Of a stretch of 64,000 bases of DNA, positions 59,046 through 64,000 are shown piece after piece. Below the pieces are notes generated by a model. The model searched no databases and was not told where the DNA came from. It saw nothing but the letters and a program-made list of their open reading frames with translations. Source of the DNA: Comamonas resistens (GTDB lineage: Bacteria > Pseudomonadota > Gammaproteobacteria > Burkholderiales > Burkholderiaceae_C); assembly GCF_030064165.1 (NCBI RefSeq), contig NZ_CP125947.1, forward strand, positions 1,116,001 through 1,180,000. Reading direction: 5' to 3'. The position numbers were made by a program, and so were the translations under genes. Each line of letters opens with the position of its first letter. Position 1 is the first letter of the stretch.

Positions 59046-60050
59046 GTGAAACACATTATAGAGGGCAAACCGGCACAGGACCGGTCCCAGAACGCAGCCG
59101 CGGTCTCCGTGCGGCTCGTAGAAGTCGATGCCGATTCCGCTGGACAGCGTCTGGACAACTTTCTTTTGCGCCACCTCAAGGGCGTACCCAAAACCCATGT
59201 CTACCGCATCATTCGCAGTGGCGAAGTGCGCATCAACAAAGGACGCGTGAGCGCCGAAACGCGCGTGCAGGCCGGCGACGTCGTGCGCATTCCACCGGTT
59301 CGGATTTCCGAGAAAGTGGCTGAAAAAGCAGAACGACCTGCACCGGCTAAGGACTTTCCCGCCCTGTTGGAGGATGAGTACATGGTGGCGCTGTCCAAGC
59401 CGGCTGGCGTGGCCGTGCATGGCGGCTCCGGTGTGAGCTTTGGCGTCATCGAGCAGATGCGTCAGGCGCGGCCCGAGGCCAAGTTTCTGGAACTGGTGCA
59501 CCGCCTGGATAGAGAAACCTCGGGCATCTTGCTGGTGGCCAAAAAGCGCTCATCGCTCATCAATCTGCAGGATCAGTTCCGCGAGCGCGAGACGGGCAAG
59601 ACCTATCTGGCTCTGGTGCAGGGGAATTGGCCGGCCAATAAAAAGGTCATTGATGCGCCGCTGCACAAATATCTGCAAGCCGATGGCGAGCGCCGTGTGC
59701 GCGTGACCACCGAAGATGACCCCGATGGCATGCGCTCCATCACGCTGGTCAAGGTGCGCAAGCTCATCGAGCCGCGCCCCATGCAGGGCCTGCCGGCCAT
59801 GAGTCTGCTGGAGGTGACCATCAAGACGGGGCGCACGCACCAGATTCGCGTGCATCTGTCGTCGCAGGGGCATCCCATCGTGGGCGACGACAAATACGGT
59901 GATTTTGATCTCAACCGTCGTGTGCAAAAGCAGGGGCTCAAACGCATGTTTCTGCACGCCTGGCGGCTACAGTTCAACCATCCTGCCAGTGGCGAACGCG
60001 TGGAGCTGCGTGCCGAACTCCCGCCCGAACTGGCCGATTTTGTGAACTGA
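59046..60050 (+). CDS. rluC: 23S rRNA pseudouridine synthase RluC
   Basis: This roughly 334-residue RluA-family enzyme modifies uridines of 23S rRNA (955, 2504 and 2580 in E. coli). An N-terminal S4 RNA-binding domain (AGQRLDNFLLRHLKGVPKTH) precedes the synthase domain with catalytic Asp in VHRLDRETSGILLVAKK. KTGRTHQIRVHLSSQGHPIVGD follows. I favour the GTG at 59046 (VKHIIEGK); the ATG at 58989 in the same frame adds 19 residues that do not look like RluC. Both lack a strong ribosome-binding site. Confidence 0.93.
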   Translation: MKHIIEGKPAQDRSQNAAAVSVRLVEVDADSAGQRLDNFLLRHLKGVPKTHVYRIIRSGEVRINKGRVSAETRVQAGDVVRIPPVRISEKVAEKAERPAPAKDFPALLEDEYMVALSKPAGVAVHGGSGVSFGVIEQMRQARPEAKFLELVHRLDRETSGILLVAKKRSSLINLQDQFRERETGKTYLALVQGNWPANKKVIDAPLHKYLQADGERRVRVTTEDDPDGMRSITLVKVRKLIEPRPMQGLPAMSLLEVTIKTGRTHQIRVHLSSQGHPIVGDDKYGDFDLNRRVQKQGLKRMFLHAWRLQFNHPASGERVELRAELPPELADFVN

Positions 60051-60060
60051 CAAGAGTTTC

Positions 60061-60756
60061 ATGACAACTGAGAACCATAGCGAAAACTCTGGCGAAAAGC
60101 GTCCTCGCCGCTTCGATCTGATCGCTTTTGACTGGGATGGAACCGTGGCGGACTCCACGGCCATCATCACGCGCAGCATTCAGGAGGCCGTACGTGATGT
60201 GGGCGGTACCGTACCCAGTGACGAGCAGGCGGCTTATGTCATCGGCATGGCGCTGATGCCTGCGCTGGCCCGCGCTGCGCCCGATGTGCCGCCCGAAAAA
60301 TATCCCGAGCTGGGTAATCGCTACCGCCATCACTTCTTCAAGCATCAGGACGATATCTGCCTGTTCGATGGCATCTTGTCGCTGCTGGGCGATATGCGGG
60401 CTCGCGGCCATTGGTTGGCCGTGGCCACGGGAAAGAGTCGCATGGGGCTGAGCCACGCGCTGCAGGATCCTCAGCTCAAAGGCATGTTCGACGGCTCGCG
60501 CACGGCGGACGAAACGGCGGGCAAGCCCAGTCCGCTGATGCTCCATGAACTGATGGCCGAGTTCGGCGTGGAGCCTGAACGCACGTTGATGATTGGAGAC
60601 ACCACGCATGATTTGCAGATGGCCGTGAACGCAGGCTGTGCCTGCGTGGGCGTCTCTTACGGAGCCCATGCACCAGACAATTTTGCGCAGTTCGATCCGC
60701 TGTTTGTGGCCGATTCGGCCAGGCAACTGCACCAGTGGCTGGCTGAAAACGCCTGA
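60061..60756 (+). CDS. HAD-superfamily phosphatase, Gph-like
   Basis: This 231-residue hydrolase shows HAD motif I FDWDGTVADS, motif II VATGKS, motif III Lys in AGKPSPLML and motif IV GDTTHDLQMA. It is close to the phosphoglycolate phosphatase group, with a helical cap after motif I. It lies ten bases after rluC, a common rluC-HAD pairing. The exact substrate is unknown. Confidence 0.9.
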   Translation: MTTENHSENSGEKRPRRFDLIAFDWDGTVADSTAIITRSIQEAVRDVGGTVPSDEQAAYVIGMALMPALARAAPDVPPEKYPELGNRYRHHFFKHQDDICLFDGILSLLGDMRARGHWLAVATGKSRMGLSHALQDPQLKGMFDGSRTADETAGKPSPLMLHELMAEFGVEPERTLMIGDTTHDLQMAVNAGCACVGVSYGAHAPDNFAQFDPLFVADSARQLHQWLAENA

Positions 60757-60766
60757 GGATGCATTG

Positions 60767-61132
60767 ATGACCGATGTCATGGAACTGTGTCCCAGCACCG
60801 ATCTGGTCGATGGCGGCAAGGCCGTGGCCTTTGAGGTGAATTACGCGGGCCAGCTCAGCCGTGCTTTTGCGATTCGCTATCAGGGTCAGGTTCATGCCTA
60901 TCTGAATCGCTGCAGCCATGTGCCGATGGAGATGGACTACCAGGAAGGTCAGTTCTTCGATGACACAGGCCGCTGGCTGTTGTGTTCTACCCACGGTGCG
61001 GCCTACGAACCTGACAGCGGAGCCTGTTCCGGAGGCCCATGTCGCGGCGGTTTGGTGAAAATCAAACTCTCCGAGAGCAATGGTGTGGTGCACTGGCATA
61101 CTGGAGCGCAACTGAAATCCGTAGCATTTTGA
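60767..61132 (+). CDS. Rieske [2Fe-2S] domain protein
   Basis: This 121-residue protein is a single Rieske domain. Cluster ligands are C-x-H in NRCSHVPMEM and C-x2-H in LLCSTHGAAYEP, followed by a GPCRGG loop. It resembles the small ferredoxin-like Rieske proteins that carry electrons to oxygenases or act as stand-alone redox proteins. It is ten bases after the HAD gene and one base before sppA, so it is part of this operon. No oxygenase subunit is adjacent. Confidence 0.92.
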   Translation: MTDVMELCPSTDLVDGGKAVAFEVNYAGQLSRAFAIRYQGQVHAYLNRCSHVPMEMDYQEGQFFDDTGRWLLCSTHGAAYEPDSGACSGGPCRGGLVKIKLSESNGVVHWHTGAQLKSVAF

Positions 61133-61133
61133 G

Positions 61134-62174
61134 ATGAGTTCCCCAATCCCCCCCGAGAACAATGACTCCCAGCAGCCGGTGACGCCGGGGGCTGATCTAT
61201 GGTCCAAGGCGGCAGCTCCTGCTGCGCCCGCGCCAGCGGCCAATGCAGCCGGCTGGGAGCGTGATGTGCTTGAAAAGCTGGTTTTTGCCTCGCTGAGCGA
61301 GCAGCGCGCCGCGCGCCGCTGGCGTCTTTATGGCCGCTTGCTGTGGACGGTTGTGGTGCTGCTGGTGCTGTGGGTGGTGTTTTTCAAGGACACGACGGCC
61401 AAGACCAGTACCTCGCCGCATACCGCCGTGGTGGAGATCAAGGGTGAGATCGCTTCGGGTGCGGATGCCAGTGCCGAGTTCGTGGTGGCAGCCATGCGCA
61501 GCGCTTTCGAGGACTCTGGCTCGCGCGCCGTGGTACTGCTGATCAATTCGCCCGGTGGCAGCCCCGTGCAGGCCGGCATCATCAATGACGAGATGACACG
61601 TCTCAAGGCCAAGTACAACAAGCCTTTGTATGCAGTGGTCGAGGAGTCCTGTGCGTCGGCTGCTTACTACATTGCTGCTGCGGCCGATGAGATTTTTGTC
61701 AACAAGGCCAGCATCGTGGGCAGCATCGGCGTGCTCATGGACGGTTTCGGCTTTACCGGTGTGATGGATAAAGTGGGTGTGGAGCGCCGTTTGCTGACAG
61801 CTGGTGAGAACAAGGGCTTTCTGGATCCCTTCAGTCCCATGTCCGAGCGGCAGAAGGAATATGCCCACACCATGCTGGAGCAGATTCATCAGCAGTTCAT
61901 CGGCGCGGTGAAGCAAGGCCGTGGTGAGAAGCTGCGCGAAACCCCGGAGATGTTCAGCGGCCTGTTCTGGACCGGCCAGCAGGCCGTGGAAATGGGGCTG
62001 GCCGACAAGCTGGGCAGTCTCGACTATGTGGCACGCGAGGTGGTCAAGGCCGATGAGGTCATCGACTACACCCGCCGTGACAATATGGCCGAGCGCCTGG
62101 CCAAGAAGTTTGGCGCCGCGATTGGCGCCGGATCGGTGCAGGCGGTGCAGGGCCTGATGCCCAGCATTCGTTGA
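61134..62174 (+). CDS. sppA: Signal peptide peptidase SppA-type S49 protease
   Basis: This 346-residue membrane-anchored serine protease has a polar Ala/Pro-rich N-terminal tail of about 60 residues, then one transmembrane helix (LLWTVVVLLVLWVVFF). The S49 domain contains the nucleophile Ser in EESCASAAYYIAAAADEI and the general-base Lys in TAGENKGFLDPFSPMSE. It cleaves leftover signal peptides in the inner membrane. It is the short single-domain form. The start is one base after the Rieske stop. Confidence 0.93.
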   Translation: MSSPIPPENNDSQQPVTPGADLWSKAAAPAAPAPAANAAGWERDVLEKLVFASLSEQRAARRWRLYGRLLWTVVVLLVLWVVFFKDTTAKTSTSPHTAVVEIKGEIASGADASAEFVVAAMRSAFEDSGSRAVVLLINSPGGSPVQAGIINDEMTRLKAKYNKPLYAVVEESCASAAYYIAAAADEIFVNKASIVGSIGVLMDGFGFTGVMDKVGVERRLLTAGENKGFLDPFSPMSERQKEYAHTMLEQIHQQFIGAVKQGRGEKLRETPEMFSGLFWTGQQAVEMGLADKLGSLDYVAREVVKADEVIDYTRRDNMAERLAKKFGAAIGAGSVQAVQGLMPSIR

Positions 62175-62175
62175 T

Positions 62176-62230
62176 TCATAGTAAAAATGGCCGCCAACGC
62201 TGATGGATAAAGCGCTGGCAGCTATCAAAT
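62176..62230 (-). repeat. Dispersed imperfect-palindrome repeat 3' of sppA
   Basis: On the minus strand this reads ATTTGATAGCTGCCAGCGC, TTTATCCATCAGCG, then TTGGCGGCCATTTTTACTAT, one of the clearest copies of the family. It begins directly after the sppA stop codon. Confidence 0.6.
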
Positions 62231-62350
62231 CACGACTTGCGCAAACAAGGTTCGGGTATGAACTGCGCCTCAAGAAAGCAGCTTTGACGAATCTTGTTTG
62301 CGTAAGTCCTGTAAATAAAAGCCCGCAGTGTTTGCTGCGGGCTTTTTTGT
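62231..62350 (+). ncRNA. Candidate structured RNA or 3'-UTR element
   Basis: A 20-base inverted repeat (62235-62254 with 62288-62307, 18 of 20 positions pairing) closes a 33-base loop. It is followed ten bases later by a strong terminator. The arms contain GCAAACAAGG and CTTGTTTGCG. The layout of a long hairpin plus an intrinsic terminator is that of a small RNA or a stable sppA 3' end. No promoter of its own was identified. Confidence 0.35.
62317..62347. terminator. Bidirectional terminator between sppA and the methyltransferase gene
   Basis: The 12-base stem AAAAGCCCGCAG/CTGCGGGCTTTT has a six-base loop and extra Ts. It serves the convergent genes on both sides. Confidence 0.88.
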
Positions 62351-62370
62351 CCGAGGGGCGCTCGGGCGTT

Positions 62371-63159
62371 CTATCGGCCGATCGAAAACACCACCGGCGT
62401 GCGGTTGTCGGGCGGCGCGTTGCGCTGGCGCCATTCGCGCACCAGATGGCTTTCGATGCGAGCCGTTTCCAGCGTCAGGCCGCTGGCCAGCGCCAATCGG
62501 GTATTGGGCTGCAGCGTTTGCAGCAGCGCCTGCCACAGCGCGGCGTTGCGGTAGGGAGTCTCTATGAACTGCTGGGTCTGGCCATGGCGCAGTGCCAGGC
62601 TCTCCAGTTCCTTGATGCGGGCCGTGCGCTCGCTGCCGTCCTGGGGTACATAGCCGACAAAAGCGAAGTTCTGGCCGTTGAGGCCGCTGGCCGCCAGGCC
62701 CAGCAGCAGGGAGACGGGGCCGATCAGCGGCACGACGCGAATCCCCAGATCATGGGCGGCGCGCACGATGGAGCTGCCGGGGTCGGCTACGGCGGGCATG
62801 CCTGCTTCGCTGATCAAGCCCATGTCATGGCCGGCCAGCGCGGCCGCCAGCAAGGGCTTGGGGTCGAACACGGCCGCGCCCTTGTTGCCATGGTCGCCTT
62901 TCTTATGGGCTTCGCGTGGCAGCTCGGCAATATTCTGGGCCTGCAGCGGCGCGGCCAGCGGGAAGAGGGTGTCTATGCGTTTGAGATAGGCGCGCGCGGT
63001 CTTGGCGTTCTCGCTGATCCAGTGGGTCAGGCCTGCTGCACGGCGCAGCGTGCCCTCGGGCAGTACCTCGGTCAGCGCGGTCTGGCTTTCGCAGCCGAAA
63101 TCGAGTGGCGCGGGGACCAGATAAAGGGTGCCTGCTTTATTTTCAGTAGCGGAACTCAT
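62371..63159 (-). CDS. SAM-dependent methyltransferase, RsmI-like (tetrapyrrole methylase fold)
   Basis: This 262-residue protein has the class III methyltransferase pattern of RsmI: GTLYLVPAPLDFG at the start and the SAM-binding loop GLISEAGMPAVADPGSSIVR. RVVPLIGPVSLLLGLAASGL follows. RsmI itself methylates 16S rRNA C1402. This protein is a diverged relative seen next to maf in betaproteobacteria, and its target is unknown. The ATG overlaps the maf stop (ATGA). Confidence 0.88.
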   Translation of the reverse strand: MSSATENKAGTLYLVPAPLDFGCESQTALTEVLPEGTLRRAAGLTHWISENAKTARAYLKRIDTLFPLAAPLQAQNIAELPREAHKKGDHGNKGAAVFDPKPLLAAALAGHDMGLISEAGMPAVADPGSSIVRAAHDLGIRVVPLIGPVSLLLGLAASGLNGQNFAFVGYVPQDGSERTARIKELESLALRHGQTQQFIETPYRNAALWQALLQTLQPNTRLALASGLTLETARIESHLVREWRQRNAPPDNRTPVVFSIGR

Positions 63160-63764
63160 GGGAGCACAACTCCGGCAGCGCGCAGCAACTGGCAGGTGCG
63201 GATCAATGGCAGGCCGATCAGCGCCGTGGGATCATCGCTGACGATGGCATCCAGCAGCGCAATCCCCAGGCCTTCGCTCTTGGCCGAGCCCGCACAGTCA
63301 TAGGGCTGCTCGGCGCGCAGATAGCGCTCGATCTCGGCGTCGCTCAGTTCGCGAAAGCGCACCTGCACCGTCACCACGCTGGATTCGGCAAAGCCGGTTT
63401 CTGCGCAGCTTACGCAGACGCCGGTATGGAAATTCATCTGGCGGCCGCTCATCTGGCGCAGTTGCTCGGTGGCACGCTCGTGAGTGCCGGGTTTGGACAG
63501 AGGTTGACCATCCAGCTCGGGCACTTGGTCGGAGCCGATCACGATGGCACCGGGATGCAACTGAGCCACTGCCTGGGCTTTGGCTCTGGCCAGACGCAGG
63601 CTCAGGTCGTAGGGTGTTTCGCCGCCAAGCGGGGTTTCATCCACTTCGGGGGAGACCGTTTCAAACGGCAGTTGCAGGCGGCTGAGCAGCTCACGGCGAT
63701 AGCGGGAGGTGGAGCCGAGGATCAATGGACGCATGAGTCGTCCGGTAATCAAGGATTCGGGCAT
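63156..63764 (-). CDS. Maf-family nucleotide pyrophosphatase (YceF-like)
   Basis: This roughly 202-residue Maf/ITPase-fold enzyme hydrolyses non-canonical nucleoside triphosphates. YceF-type members prefer 7-methyl-GTP. Motifs are LILGSTSRYRRELLSRLQLP, SPEVDETPL, VIGSDQVPELDG and AGSAKSEGLG. The start may be 63764 or the ATG at 63734 (MRPLILGSTS), which matches the usual N-terminus better. It is divergent from yceD, the typical maf-yceD-rpmF junction. Confidence 0.92.
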   Translation of the reverse strand: MPESLITGRLMRPLILGSTSRYRRELLSRLQLPFETVSPEVDETPLGGETPYDLSLRLARAKAQAVAQLHPGAIVIGSDQVPELDGQPLSKPGTHERATEQLRQMSGRQMNFHTGVCVSCAETGFAESSVVTVQVRFRELSDAEIERYLRAEQPYDCAGSAKSEGLGIALLDAIVSDDPTALIGLPLIRTCQLLRAAGVVLP

Positions 63765-63789
63765 GGCGGGATTCTCTTACACTGGCTGC

Positions 63790-64000
63790 ATGAGCAAGGA
63801 TTTTTCTGCGACCCGTCTCGATGTGCGCGCTTTTGCACAGGCAGCGGGTCATTTGCAAGGCCAGACCCCATTGTCCGACTTCAAGCGTCTGGCTGCGGAT
63901 GCGCTGTCTGTGGAAGGCGAGCAACCCATGGTGCACTGGGAGGCCGAGGGCGAGCTGGTCGAGCAGACCGGTGGCGCAGGTCATGTGTGGCTGCACCTGA
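63790..64000 (+). CDS. yceD: YceD family (DUF177) protein, partial
   Basis: The first 70 codons of a gene run off the window end. The translation starts MSKDFSATRLDVRAFAQAAG and continues PMVHWEAEGELVEQTG, matching the N-terminal part of YceD/DUF177 proteins. In most proteobacteria yceD precedes rpmF and the fatty-acid genes plsX-fabH, and a divergent maf gene is the usual neighbour, as here. YceD has been linked to 23S rRNA metabolism in plants and bacteria. Confidence 0.75.
   Translation, partial: MSKDFSATRLDVRAFAQAAGHLQGQTPLSDFKRLAADALSVEGEQPMVHWEAEGELVEQTGGAGHVWLHL

Overview
The window is GC-rich chromosomal DNA from a betaproteobacterium, very probably a Comamonadaceae member close to Comamonas. 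The basis is gene content: Bug/TctC-type solute-binding proteins, an argH-algZ-algR neighbourhood, rne next to rluC, and a maf/yceD junction. Two families of short dispersed intergenic repeats that I associate with this family are also present. I see no transposase, integrase, phage gene, rRNA, tRNA or CRISPR array. Genes are dense and mostly housekeeping or transport, with codon use that looks uniform throughout.

Layout. 0.1-9.2 kb: polA, a divergent periplasmic binding protein, the azlCD branched-chain amino-acid exporter pair, a Tat-type dienelactone hydrolase, a His-rich ZIP metal transporter, and the convergent algZ-algR two-component pair. 9.2-13.1 kb: an EamA exporter, argH, and an orphan Bug protein. 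13.2-28.2 kb: a giant thioester alpha-2-macroglobulin, an Ugp-type ABC importer (ATPase, binding protein, two permeases), a VOC protein, an EEP-fold hydrolase, an HdeD-like membrane protein, and pbpC, the usual partner of the macroglobulin. 28.2-30.7 kb: a LysR regulator divergent from a nitroreductase-EamA pair.

30.7-37.8 kb is a lactate island. It holds an lldP-lldR-lldD operon with two LldR-type operators upstream, followed by a second lactate-permease-like gene divergent from a second FMN alpha-hydroxy-acid dehydrogenase. The intergenic region of this second pair carries a third, weaker LldR-like site. 37.9-41.7 kb: a Sel1-repeat protein, nhaA, and an EamA-like exporter. 41.9-47.0 kb is an amino-acid block: dadA-cycA behind a clear tandem glycine riboswitch, and divergent lysP.

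47.0-64.0 kb: dinB, an Aer-like PAS chemoreceptor, an unrecognised 775-residue membrane-anchored Trp-rich protein, queF, a prolyl-4-hydroxylase-like oxygenase, yaaA and rne with a long structured leader. These are followed by a rluC-HAD phosphatase-Rieske-sppA run, a probable structured RNA with a terminator, an RsmI-like methyltransferase, maf, and the start of yceD, which is cut by the window end.

The most noteworthy signals are the glycine riboswitch on a dadA-cycA operon, the paired LldR operators with a possible third site on the paralogous module, and a repeat family inserted in frame inside two protein genes. A C-rich repeat that begins directly after stop codons, the uncharacterised 775-residue protein, and the long inverted repeat 3' of sppA are also worth attention. 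I did not find a convincing new defence or mobile system.
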